DNA of 64,000 bases. It comes from Actinoplanes oblitus. GTDB taxonomy: Bacteria; Actinomycetota; Actinomycetes; Mycobacteriales; Micromonosporaceae. The translations under genes were made by a program, and so were the position numbers. The first letter of the stretch is position 1; each line of letters starts with the position of its first letter. This document shows positions 42,006 through 51,400 of the stretch, one piece after another. The notes under the pieces are model-generated. The model was not told where the DNA came from. It ran no database searches and was given only the letters and a program-made list of their open reading frames with translations. The stretch lies in contig NZ_CP126980.1 of NCBI RefSeq assembly GCF_030252345.1, positions 1,503,501-1,567,500 on the forward strand, written 5' to 3'.

Positions 42006-42542
42006 ATGGAACCGTTCGACATCGACATGTCCGCGCCGGTCGACCCGTCCGGCGCGGGAGCCGGCCTGGGTGGCCCGGGCGACGGCGGCCACACCGGCCC
42101 GAACTGGTACATCGCGTTCGGCATGGATCTCGGCGCGGAGGAGGGCACCCAGGTCTTCGCCGCCTTCGACGGGCACGTCACCAAGTTCCAGCCGCACCAA
42201 CCGGCCGCCGACACCGCCAAGGTCTACGGCGCGCAGATCTTCATGCGCTCGCCGAACGACGGCATGGGCGGCTTCTACACCCACCTCACCGGCACCCCGG
42301 ACGGCCTGGGCATCGGCACCGAGGTCAAGCGCGGCGACCTGCTCGGCACCGTCGTCCGGCACGGCACCACCGCGACGCACCTGCACCTGGCGCTCTGCGA
42401 GGTGCTCGGCGGGGTGGACGGCGAGCGCCGCGGCGTCGACCTGTACCGATTCTTCCTCGACCTGGAGCAGTCGGGGCCCGGCACCGTCATCCCGGTGACC
42501 TTCGCGCAGGACGGCTCCGCTCCGATCCCGCGAACCGACTGA
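42006..42542 (+). CDS. M23 (LytM-like) peptidase-fold protein lacking one zinc ligand
   Basis: 178 residues. The LytM fold is recognisable from EGTQVFAAFDGHVTKF, QIFMRSPNDGMGGFYTHLTG, EVKRGDLLGTV and the C-terminal THLHLAL with the HxH ligand pair. In active M23 enzymes the first ligand is His in HxGxD; here that place reads AFGMD, so the His is replaced. The protein may be an inactive wall-binding or regulatory member. No signal peptide. Last gene of the hemopexin operon. Confidence 0.72.
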   Translation: MEPFDIDMSAPVDPSGAGAGLGGPGDGGHTGPNWYIAFGMDLGAEEGTQVFAAFDGHVTKFQPHQPAADTAKVYGAQIFMRSPNDGMGGFYTHLTGTPDGLGIGTEVKRGDLLGTVVRHGTTATHLHLALCEVLGGVDGERRGVDLYRFFLDLEQSGPGTVIPVTFAQDGSAPIPRTD

Positions 42543-42572
42543 CGCAAGACCTTGACGACGGTCGATCTCTGT

Positions 42573-42602
42573 TGTTCAACTGTGTTTGCTCACGATTGAA
42601 CA
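42573..42602. promoter_or_regulatory. Inverted repeat before the GH2 gene
   Basis: TGTTCAA at 42573-42579 is the inverse of TTGAACA at 42596-42602; the centres are 23 bases apart. It lies 37 bases before the GH2 start and could be the site of a sugar-responsive repressor. Confidence 0.45.
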
Positions 42603-42638
42603 CGAGCGCTTCTTAACCGTCCTCAAGGAGCATCGCGC

Positions 42639-45098
42639 GTGAAGAAACAGATCCTCACCCTGGCGGCCGTTGTCGCCGTCGTCCTGGCGGCGGCGCCACC
42701 GGCCGCCGCCGATCCCGAACCCGTCTGGCACGCCGGCGTCCCGCCGCTGGCCACCCCGTGGACCGACCAGGTCGGCCCGGACAACGCCCTGCCCGAGTAC
42801 CCGCGCCCGCAGCTCACCCGCGGCCGGTGGCAGAGCCTCAACGGGATCTGGCAATTCGCCAAGGCCGCCACCGGCCAGGCCGTGCCGACCGGGACCACCC
42901 TCGGCGAGCGCGTGCTGGTGCCCTACCCGATCGAATCCGCGCTCTCCGGCATCCAGCGCCACGAGGACCGGATGTGGTACCGCCGCACCTTCACCGTCCC
43001 GAGCGGCTGGGACATCAACACCGGCAACCGGCTCCGGCTCAACTTCGGCGCCGTCGACTACGACGCCAAGGTCTACGTGAACGGCAAGCTGGTCGCCACC
43101 CACCGCGGCGGCTACGACAAGTTCGACGCCGACGTCACCGACGCGCTGACCGGCGGCGGCGAGCAGGAACTGATCGTCTGGGCCGAGGACCTCACCGACG
43201 CCACCGGCCAGCCGATCGGTAAGCAGCGCCGGACCAGCGACCACGGCATCTTCTATCAGGGCAGCTCGGGCATCTGGCAGACCGTCTGGATGGAGCCGGT
43301 CCCGGCCAGCGGCATCACCGGGCTGCACCTCACCCCGGACCTCGGAGCCGGCGTCCTGCGGCTCACTGTCGACGTCGCGGGACGCGAGGACCTGCAGGTC
43401 AAGGCCGTCGCGCGGGGCAGCGGCACGGTGGCCGGCAAGATCCAAGGCGCTTCCGGTACGGAGTTGGCCCTCCCGGTGACCCGCCCGCACCTCTGGTCGC
43501 CCGACGACCCGTACCTCTACGACCTCGACGTCTCCCTGGTCGACGGCAGGACGACGGTCGACAAGGTCGGTTCGTACTTCGGGATGCGCTCGGTCGGCAC
43601 CACCAAGGGTGAGGACGGCCGGCTGCGGATCACCCTGAACAACAAGATCCTGTTCAACATGGCCAACCTCGACCAGGGCTTCTGGCCGGACGGCCTGTAC
43701 ACCGCACCCACCGACGCGGCACTCAAGTGGGATCTCCGCAAGGACAAGGAGATGGGCTTCAACGCGGTGCGCAAGCACATCAAGGTGGAGCCGGACCGCT
43801 GGTACTACTGGGCCGACAAGCTGGGCCTGATGGTCTGGCAGGACATGCCGGCGGCGAACACCGGCCCGATCCCCGCGGAGTGGCGCGGCCAGTTCGAGGC
43901 CGAGCTGCACGAGATGGTCCGCGAGCACCAGAACTGGACCTCGATCGTCGCCTGGGTGCCGTTCAACGAGGGCTGGGGCGAATGGGACCGGGCCGCCACC
44001 GGCCGGATCGCCGACGAGGTCAAGGCGCAGGACCCGACCCGCCTGGTCAACGCGCACAGCGGGGTGAACTGCTGCAACTCCAAGGGCGACGCGGGCCGCG
44101 GCGACGTGATCGACTTCCACCAGTACCTCGGCCCGGCGTCACCGCGGCCGACGACCGAGCGGGTGTCGATCGACGGCGAGCACGGCGGATACGGCCTCAA
44201 GGTGTCCAACCACATGTGGTTCGGGGACGGCAACGCGTACCAGATGACGCCCGACAAGGCGACGCTGACCAGCCGGTACGTGCAGAACCAGGAGGACGTG
44301 CTCACCTCCGCGCAGCGCTGCGGGATCAGCGCGGCGATCTACACCCAGCTCTCCGACGTCGAGGGTGAGCTGAACGGCTTCTTCACCTACGACCGCCGGG
44401 TCACCAAGATGGACCTGGCCCAGGTCAAGGCGATCAACCAGAAGATCATCGCGGGCGCCGACGGCACCACCGCCGGCATCCCGCAGCCGGGCCCCGGCAC
44501 GCCGGGGCTGAGCGGGGTCGCGTTCTGGCCGCTCGACGGGTCGTTCGGCGACCTCACCGGAGTCAACGGCCCCACCTTCACCGACGGGCACACCGGCCAG
44601 GGCGTCGCGTTAAACGGCAGCGACCAGTACCTGGACGCCGGCCGCGCGGTCCTGAACACCGCCGCCGACTACTCGGTCGCGGCCTGGGTCAAGCTCGACA
44701 AGGCGGACGGCGCGTTCCAGACCGTGGTCAGCCAGGACGGCGCCGCCAACAGCGACTTCTTCCTGCAGTACTCGGGCGCCGACCAGCGCTTCGCGATGAG
44801 CAACGCCAGCGTCCGGGCACTCGGCCCGGCCAAGCCCGAGACCGGCCGCTGGTACCACCTGGTCGGCGTGCGCGACTCGGTCAGGGGCGAGCTGCGCCTC
44901 TACGTCGACGGCGCGCTCGCCGGCACCGCCGACGCCTGCCTGCCGCAGGCCGCCCCGACCGGCCACACGGTGATCGGCCGGGGCAGGTTCGGCGGCAACC
45001 CGGTCGACTACCTGGACGGCACCGCCGACCAGGTCCACCTCTACGACCGCGCGCTGTCCGCCGCCGAGATCCAGCAGCTCTACGCCACCAACCAGTAG
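42639..45098 (+). CDS. Secreted GH2-family glycosidase with C-terminal LamG domain
   Basis: 819 residues. Signal peptide 1-25 (ILTLAAVVAVVLAAAPPAAA). GH2 layout: sugar-binding jelly roll (about 35-220), immunoglobulin-like domain (about 225-320), TIM barrel (about 325-610) with the acid/base Glu in NEGWGEWD near 443. Residues 626-819 form a concanavalin/LamG-like domain (AFWPLDGSFGDLTG, GRWYHLVGVRDSVRGELRLYVDG). GH2 covers beta-galactosidases, mannosidases and glucuronidases; the substrate is not settled here. A strong ribosome site (AAGGAG) lies upstream and a terminator follows, so it is monocistronic. Confidence 0.85.
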   Translation: MKKQILTLAAVVAVVLAAAPPAAADPEPVWHAGVPPLATPWTDQVGPDNALPEYPRPQLTRGRWQSLNGIWQFAKAATGQAVPTGTTLGERVLVPYPIESALSGIQRHEDRMWYRRTFTVPSGWDINTGNRLRLNFGAVDYDAKVYVNGKLVATHRGGYDKFDADVTDALTGGGEQELIVWAEDLTDATGQPIGKQRRTSDHGIFYQGSSGIWQTVWMEPVPASGITGLHLTPDLGAGVLRLTVDVAGREDLQVKAVARGSGTVAGKIQGASGTELALPVTRPHLWSPDDPYLYDLDVSLVDGRTTVDKVGSYFGMRSVGTTKGEDGRLRITLNNKILFNMANLDQGFWPDGLYTAPTDAALKWDLRKDKEMGFNAVRKHIKVEPDRWYYWADKLGLMVWQDMPAANTGPIPAEWRGQFEAELHEMVREHQNWTSIVAWVPFNEGWGEWDRAATGRIADEVKAQDPTRLVNAHSGVNCCNSKGDAGRGDVIDFHQYLGPASPRPTTERVSIDGEHGGYGLKVSNHMWFGDGNAYQMTPDKATLTSRYVQNQEDVLTSAQRCGISAAIYTQLSDVEGELNGFFTYDRRVTKMDLAQVKAINQKIIAGADGTTAGIPQPGPGTPGLSGVAFWPLDGSFGDLTGVNGPTFTDGHTGQGVALNGSDQYLDAGRAVLNTAADYSVAAWVKLDKADGAFQTVVSQDGAANSDFFLQYSGADQRFAMSNASVRALGPAKPETGRWYHLVGVRDSVRGELRLYVDGALAGTADACLPQAAPTGHTVIGRGRFGGNPVDYLDGTADQVHLYDRALSAAEIQQLYATNQ

Positions 45099-45106
45099 CG
45101 GACACG

Positions 45107-45139
45107 AAAGGGGCCGGTGCGATCGCACCGGCCCCTTTT
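45107..45139 (+). terminator. Rho-independent terminator after the GH2 gene
   Basis: AAAGGGGCCGGTGC (45107-45120) and GCACCGGCCCCTTTT (45125-45139) form a perfect long stem around GATC, ending in TTTT. It also ends the convergent LysR gene from the other side (AAAA on that strand). Confidence 0.9.
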
Positions 45140-45160
45140 CCGGTACGCCCGGTGGCCGGC

Positions 45161-46048
45161 TCAGCGACCCGGCACGACGTCGTCCACGGCTCGCAGGAAC
45201 GCCCGGAGCAGCGGCGTCTCGCCGGCTCGGCGCCAGACCGGCGCGTACTCGAGCACCGGCGCGTCGGCGATCGGCAGGAAGACCATGTCCGGGCGTACCC
45301 GGGAGACGGTGGCCTGCCTGCCGATCGGCGAGATGACGCCGCCGGCGCTGATCGCGCTGAACGCCTCGTTGAGGGTGGACACCGGGGTCCCGCGCCGGAT
45401 CGGCCGCCCGGCCGGGGTCACCGGCGGGGTGTGCGCCGCCCAGACGTAGTCCGGGATCGGCCCGTCCGGACAGACCACCGGGTGGTCGCCGAGGTCCTCC
45501 ATCTCGACCTTCTCCCGGCCGGCCAGCGGGTGACCGGGCGCGACGGCGAGCACCAGCGGCTCGGTGAACAGGACCGGCCCCACGGCCAGGTCCGGTTCGC
45601 GGACGGGCAGCCAGAGCAGCGCCACGTCGGCGCGACGGTCGCGCAGCACGCCGAACGGGTCGACCGGGAGCGCCTCCCGCATGCGCAGGGTGGCTTGCGG
45701 ATGCCGCTGGCGGAACAGGTCCAGGACGGCGGTGAGCTCCTGATGGTGCGTATCGAAGGCGGCCACGCTCAGAGTGCCCGCCTGACCGCTGGCGATCGAG
45801 GTGGCCTCGTCGACACCCGCCATGATCTCGGTGTACCCCGCGGTGAGCCGCTCGCGGAGTCCCTCGCCGAGGGGCGTGAGCCGGACGCTGCGGCTCGTCC
45901 GCTCGAACAGCGCGCCGCCGATCCGGCGTTCCTGCTGCTTGATCGACTGGCTGACCCGGGCCTGCGAGACGTGCAGCCGCTCCGCCGTACGCCCGAAGTG
46001 AAGCTCCTCGGCCAGGGTCAAGAAGATCTCGATGTCGCGTAGTTCCAC
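45161..46048 (-). CDS. LysR-family transcriptional regulator
   Basis: 295 residues from a GTG at 46048 with AGAGG nearby. N-terminal winged helix-turn-helix (residues 1-60, EIFLTLAEELHFGRTAERLHVSQARVSQSIKQQERRIG) and a periplasmic-binding-like effector domain (about 90-295, GTLSVAAFDTHHQELTAVL). The frame is complete. No divergent metabolic gene that would reveal the effector lies directly beside it; the next gene on the other strand starts 219 bases away. Confidence 0.92.
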   Translation of the reverse strand: MELRDIEIFLTLAEELHFGRTAERLHVSQARVSQSIKQQERRIGGALFERTSRSVRLTPLGEGLRERLTAGYTEIMAGVDEATSIASGQAGTLSVAAFDTHHQELTAVLDLFRQRHPQATLRMREALPVDPFGVLRDRRADVALLWLPVREPDLAVGPVLFTEPLVLAVAPGHPLAGREKVEMEDLGDHPVVCPDGPIPDYVWAAHTPPVTPAGRPIRRGTPVSTLNEAFSAISAGGVISPIGRQATVSRVRPDMVFLPIADAPVLEYAPVWRRAGETPLLRAFLRAVDDVVPGR

Positions 46049-46266
46049 CTGGCCTCTTCCTCCGGTCGCCGACGCGCGAGTCTACGACCGTACGAAAACC
46101 GTGCGGTGTCCCCGAGTCGGCTGAGTTCCGGCGGGTCGCCGTTAGTGATCAACATCGCCGCGTACGATCCCATGCGGTATAGCCGTACCCTCTGCCGACG
46201 ATCCGCTCGCTGTCCGGTAGGGCTTCGTTGGCCGTCGCGAGGCCGCGGGTGGAAGGACTGCCACAG

Positions 46267-46470
46267 ATGCCTGGATCCTCACAAGAGGTCGAGTGCGAGT
46301 TGATCGACTTGTCGTCTGTCGCTCTCGCGGAACTGCGCCAGATCGATCTCACCGAGGCCGCGGCCCGCGTTCTGCTCCGCCTGCGGAATTCCGGTGGCAG
46401 CATCAGCGGTTACAACGGCAAATTCGCCGAGCCGGGCACGGCGGCGCCGACCCACGCGCCAGGGTCATGA
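46267..46470 (+). CDS. FxsA-like candidate RiPP precursor peptide
   Basis: 67 residues from the ATG at 46267. The N-terminal 45 residues (QEVECELIDLSSVALAELRQ, then TEAAARVLLRLR) resemble the leader of FxSxx-COOH (FxsA) precursors: an acidic ELxD start and a helix of Leu/Ala/Asp. The C-terminal part SGGSISGYNGKFAEPG would be the core; it has a Tyr and Phe with Asn/Lys between them but no terminal FxSxx. Its stop overlaps the start of the HExxH gene (ATGA), so the peptide and enzyme are coupled. Precursor status is inferred from leader pattern, size and neighbour. Confidence 0.6.
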   Translation: MPGSSQEVECELIDLSSVALAELRQIDLTEAAARVLLRLRNSGGSISGYNGKFAEPGTAAPTHAPGS

Positions 46471-48335
46471 CTGTTGAGTCGGTTGCCGCGCTTGCCCGGC
46501 ATCGCCTGAGCGGTGACAGTTTCCGCACTCTCTCCGCCGGCCTCGGCGACGAACGAACGGTGGGCGAGCTTCGTTCCGCCGAGCGCAGCTGGCGCATGAT
46601 CGTGCTGTCCCTCCTCCTCGACGCGCTCGGCGGGGACACCCCGACGGGTGAACTCGCCCCGGCCGCCGACGCCTGGCAGCTCGTCGTGGCGGCGGACCGG
46701 GCGGCCTCGGCGGCAGCCGACGACGTCCTGATGCGACCACCCGTCGGGATCTGGGCCGCCCACATGCTGCGCCGGATCCAGAGATCGGCAACTGGGCCGG
46801 TGCCGCTGTGGGTGGAGGCCGGGTACCTGCACGCGCTGGCTGCGGCCGCAGCGATCCGCGCCGGGCTCTCGTTCGAGTTGACCGTGCCGGCCCGGCACGG
46901 CGTCGCGGTGCTCCCCACGCTCGGCCACTCGGTCCTGCCCGTCACCACGCCGTGGTCCACGGTGCGGGTCACGTGTCGTGATGGGGTGTTCGAAGTTCGC
47001 ACCACCGACGGAGCCTCGGTGGGGCCGGGCACCCCCGCCTGGCGGGACCCGGTCATCGTGACGGCGACCGCCGACGGTCAGGAGCTGACCGTCGAACTGA
47101 TGGACTGTGATCCCTATCGGGACCTCCGCGGCCCGACCCCGCCCCACCCGCTCCCGCCCGCCGAGATCGAGCACTGGCAGCGGCTGCTGACGGCGGCGTG
47201 GTCCCTGCTCGTCCGGGAGCAACCGGACCGCGCGCCGGCGATCGCCGCGACCGTCCGAGCGTTCACCCCCGTCGAACCCCGCGAGCGGTTCCGTCATCTG
47301 TCGGCCTCCGGCGGCGAGGCGTTCGGCAACGTGCTGCTCTCCGATCTCGACGACCCGGTGGACCTGGCGGTCACCCTGGTCCACGAGGCGCAGCACCAGA
47401 AGCTCGGCGCGCTGCTGCACCTGCTCACGCTCAGCGACGAGGATCCCGGGCATCGCTACTACGCCCCCTGGCGTGATGATCCGAGGCCGCTCGGTGGCCT
47501 GCTGCAGGGTGTCTACGCGTTCGCCGCGATCACCGAGTTCTGGGGCGGCCACCGGTCGCCCGAGCACGCCGCCCTGGCCGCCTTCGAGCTGGCTCTGTGG
47601 CGCGGTCAGACCGCCGCCACGATCCGGACACTGCTCGCCGGCGAGCAGCTGACGTCCTGGGGGCGCCGGTTCGTCGAGCACCTGCGCGAGCCGGTGGCCG
47701 CCTGCCTGCGCCGGCCGGTGCCGGAGCACGTGGACCGCCTGGCGCGGCTGGCAGCGCTCGACCACCAGGCCATGTGGCGCGGGCATCACCTGGTGGTGGA
47801 GCCGGCCACCGTGGCGGCTCTGGCGCAGGCCTGGCGACACGGCGCCCCGGCCCCGGCCGTCCCGGCCGACTCCCGGGTCACCACGTCGGCCAGTCCCGAG
47901 GTGGGGCGCTTCGACACGCGGGCGGTGCTGATCCGCTACCTGCTCACCGACCCGGACCGGTTGCGCCGGCTGCGCGACGATCCGGAGCTGCTGGCGACCG
48001 CCGTGACCGGGGCGCAGCCGGCCGACGCCGACCTGATCCGCGGTGACCGGGCCGCGGCGGCCGTGGCGTACGCCGGGCTCGTCACCGCCGACCCCGCCAG
48101 CGTGCACGGCTGGGTGGGCCTCGGCCTGGCGCTGTCCGACCAGCCGGACAGCGCGGCGGCACGTGCCCTGCTGAGCCGGCCGGAACTGGTCCGCGCGGTG
48201 GCGTGCCGGCTGGCCACCACCGCCGGCCCGGACGAGGCTCGCCCGGATCCGGTCCGGCTGGCCGCCTGGCTCGGCGCGGACCTGCCGGCGGCCTCGCCGG
48301 AGATGCCGGTGCCCGCGGTCTGGCCGGTCGCCTGA
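46467..48335 (+). CDS. HExxH peptide-modification protein, aKG-HExxH beta-hydroxylase type
   Basis: 622 residues from the ATG at 46467. The key motif is LVHEAQHQKLGALLHLLTL near 308, followed by YYAPWRDDPRPLGGLLQGVYAFAAITEFW near 335, the pattern of the HEXXH putative peptide modification domain found in FxsB-type proteins and as stand-alone enzymes. Work on fused radical SAM/HExxH proteins showed that this domain is an alpha-ketoglutarate-dependent peptide beta-hydroxylase rather than a protease. No radical SAM CxxxCxxC motif is present here. The first 250 residues and the C-terminal Ala-rich part have no recognised fold. Confidence 0.75.
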   Translation: MTVESVAALARHRLSGDSFRTLSAGLGDERTVGELRSAERSWRMIVLSLLLDALGGDTPTGELAPAADAWQLVVAADRAASAAADDVLMRPPVGIWAAHMLRRIQRSATGPVPLWVEAGYLHALAAAAAIRAGLSFELTVPARHGVAVLPTLGHSVLPVTTPWSTVRVTCRDGVFEVRTTDGASVGPGTPAWRDPVIVTATADGQELTVELMDCDPYRDLRGPTPPHPLPPAEIEHWQRLLTAAWSLLVREQPDRAPAIAATVRAFTPVEPRERFRHLSASGGEAFGNVLLSDLDDPVDLAVTLVHEAQHQKLGALLHLLTLSDEDPGHRYYAPWRDDPRPLGGLLQGVYAFAAITEFWGGHRSPEHAALAAFELALWRGQTAATIRTLLAGEQLTSWGRRFVEHLREPVAACLRRPVPEHVDRLARLAALDHQAMWRGHHLVVEPATVAALAQAWRHGAPAPAVPADSRVTTSASPEVGRFDTRAVLIRYLLTDPDRLRRLRDDPELLATAVTGAQPADADLIRGDRAAAAVAYAGLVTADPASVHGWVGLGLALSDQPDSAAARALLSRPELVRAVACRLATTAGPDEARPDPVRLAAWLGADLPAASPEMPVPAVWPVA

Positions 48336-48422
48336 CCATCAGCGCCGGTCACCGACCGGCAGCGCCGGTCGCCTGACCATCAGCGCCGGTCACCGATCCG
48401 GCAGCGCCGGTCGCCTGGCCCG
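48323..48422. repeat. 41-42-bp tandem repeat across the HExxH stop
   Basis: A unit beginning GCCGGTCGCCTGACCATCAG starts at 48323 and again at 48364; a partial third copy starts near 48406. The second copy has one extra T. The repeat runs from the last codons of the HExxH gene through its stop into the convergent gap. Each unit holds CCGGTC/GACCGG-type half sites that could form hairpins. Confidence 0.75.
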
Positions 48423-48442
48423 TCGGCCGGTTGCCTGACCGG

Positions 48443-51400
48443 TCAGAGGGGCAGCGGGTCGATGTCGCAGTTGGCTCGCAGGCCGGCCGCCGCGCTGACG
48501 GTGGCCGGGTGGGACGCGCCCAGGACGGCGCCGAAGCGGGTCAGGGTGTCGGCCAGCAGCCGCTCCCCGTCGTCGCCCCGGCCGACCCGCTTGAGGTCCA
48601 TGGCGACGTTGACAGCACAGGCCAGGGTCGTCGGATGGTTGGCACCGAGCAGGTCCCGGCACTGCCGGAGCACGATCACCCCCTCGTCCAGGGCGAGCCG
48701 TGCCTCACCGACGGCGTGGTAGTCGCTGACCACGTTGATCCGGGCGTGCAGGACGACCGGATGCTCCGGGCCCAGCCGTGCCGTGAGCCGGCGCAGGGCC
48801 CGTTCGTCGAGTTGCCGCACCGCCTCGATCTCACCCTGCAGGCGCATCGTGACGGCCAGGTTCATCTCGGCGCTGGCGGTGTGCGGATGATCGGGTCCCA
48901 GGAGGTCGCGCAGCTGGTCGGCGGCGAGCTCACCGGCCTCGCGCGCGGCGCTCAGGTTGCCCAGCACCCGCTGGTCGATCGACACGGTCAGCCGCGCGAG
49001 CGTGGTGTCCGGATAGCCTTCGCCGTAACGCTCCTGGTAGCGGATCAGAACGCCCTGGGACAGCGTCAGCGCGTTGCTCAGGTCCCCGGCCTTGCGCCGG
49101 GTGACCGCCAATTGCTGTGTCTGGCTGAGTAGCAACGCGTGCCGCTCATCCGGCAGCAGGCTGCGCAGCAGGGCGACCAGGGTCTCCTGGTCGGTCCGCG
49201 CGGTAACGTGCTCACCGAGCTCACGCCGGTCCAGGTTGATGCCGCCACGGGTCTGCAGGGTGTCCAGATGGTCGGCGCCGAGCACCTGGATCAACTGGAG
49301 GTGGGTTCGCTCGCCGAGCTGCAGGGCTCGGCTGAACATCCCCGACAGGCGGAGGCTCACCGCCAGGTTGTGGGCGGCTCGGAGGGTGAACGGCTCGCCC
49401 TCCCCGAAACCGGCGCGGGCGCGCTCGTAGACCGTCAGTGACCGGTCCAGCGCTCCGGAGAAGTCACCGGCGACCCGCAGATCCGCGGCCACCGCCCCGA
49501 TGGCGTTCAGGGTCTCCTCACGGTCGTCGCCCAGGGCTTCCCGATACAACTGGAGCGTGTCGGCGTTCAACTTGGCGGCGGCCCGGTAATCGCCCACCGA
49601 GAACTGCATGTAGCCCAGCCAGTTGGCCATCCGCAGGGCGTCGAGATGGGCCGGCCCCTCGATGCGGACCAGCACCTCGTAAGCGTGCATGGCCAGGTCG
49701 CGGGCGCCCCGGAAATCACCCCAACGGGACAGGTACCGCGCCTCGTTGAGCACCAGGTCACGCACGTAGCCGTGCCGGCACTCGGTGGCGTCCGACGCCA
49801 GTACGTGCGGGTACAGCTCGGCGTACCGGGGCCAGTGGTCGGTCTCCTCCGGCAGGTTGGGGTCGTTGGCGGCCAGCAACAGGTGGGCGCTGTGGCGCAG
49901 CAGCTCCCGCTCGTCCGGCTCCATCTGGGCGATGAGCACCCGCTGGACCAGGCGGTGCATGTGCAGTGAGTTGGTCCGGTAGTCCACCCGGGCCAGCGAG
50001 TACCGGCCGATGGTGCGTACCGCCTGGTTGAACCGGGTCGCGTTGCGCAGCACTGGATCAAGGTCCGGGTGGATGCCCAGGCCCCGGGCGTTGGACAGCA
50101 GGATCCGGCTGATCGGCTCGGGTGCGAAGAACGCGCAGACCTGCAAGAGGCGCAGCGCCGCCGGTTCCCGCTCCCGCAGGCCGATCAGCGACATGCTCCA
50201 CGCCGCCGCGACCTCCTCCGGGTAGTCCAGCGGCGGCGCGGCCGTCGGCGTACCGCCCACCGCCTCGGTCAGCGACGGCCGGCCGGCATCCAGCAGGCGC
50301 AGGTACTCGTCGGTAGCCATGCCCGTCTCGGCCATCCACGCGGCGGCCAGTTCGACCGCGAGGGGAAGGTCGCTCAACGCCTCGGCCAGCCGGGCGGCGT
50401 CGCTCTCGGCGAGGGTGGGCGCGCGCCGCCGCAGCAACTGGACGCTCTCCGCGCGGCTGAACACGTCGACCTGGATCGGGCTGGCCACCTCGACCCATTC
50501 CGGATTCCGCGAGGTGACCATGATCTTGCCGGACTCGCTGGAGGGGAAGAACGGCTGCACGTCCTCCGGGAGCTCGGCGTTGTCGAACACCAGCAGCCAG
50601 GACGCGGAGGGCCGGCCCCGGCTCAGCGCGTCGATGACCGCCGGCACCGCCGAGCCCGCCAGCGGCGGCACCGGCAGCTCCAGACGTTGCGCCAGCTCCA
50701 CGAGCGCGGTGCGGATCTGGGCCGGGCGTTCGGCAGGTATCCACCAGACGATGTCGTAGTCGTGCTGGTAGAGGTGGACGTACTCGATAGCCAGCTGGGA
50801 CTTGCCGACTCCGCCGAAACCGTGGATCGCCTCGGGCAGCACGGCGGTCGTCCCGGAACCGAGCCGTGTGTGCAGGACGGCGAGCAACTCGGTCCGTCCG
50901 GTGAAGTTCACGTTCCGGGGCGGGATGTTGCTGATGGTGGCGACCTGACGGCTCTCCCGTGTCGACACCGGCTCGGCGTCGATGCCGATGCCGAAATCGG
51001 CGCCGCGGCGGCGCTCGGGTCCGAGCAGCTCGTCGAGCCGGGCAGCGGGAATCTCCGACACATCGCCCGGCGGCACCATGGTGCCCAGCCTAGAGCCTTC
51101 CTCCCGGACCGCCGGGCGTTCCGCCAAAAGCCCCTTCAACTGGTTGGCCGCGTCCAGGTGCGGCCCGCTCAACGCCTCGTTGACCGCCAGCTCCACGCGC
51201 AGGAACGGGCGGCTGCCCTCGGTCAGGGCCGGATGATCGGCGGCGGCCGGCGCGGCGATCCGGCGGCTCAGCCCGCGCACCGCCGCCACCTCGTCACCCA
51301 GTTCGGCCTCCACGGTCCGGAGGACGTCGAGGGTCCGGTCGCGGTGACCGAGTTCCAGCAGCCGTTTCCGGACACCCTCGGCGAAGTCGAAGGTCACCCG

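Noticed and set aside
46467..48335. A HExxH zinc protease
   Set aside because: The surrounding pattern matches the peptide-modification aKG-HExxH group rather than a gluzincin, and no signal peptide is present.
48336..48442. A CRISPR array
   Set aside because: There are only two and a bit copies, directly joined without spacers, so it is a simple tandem repeat.
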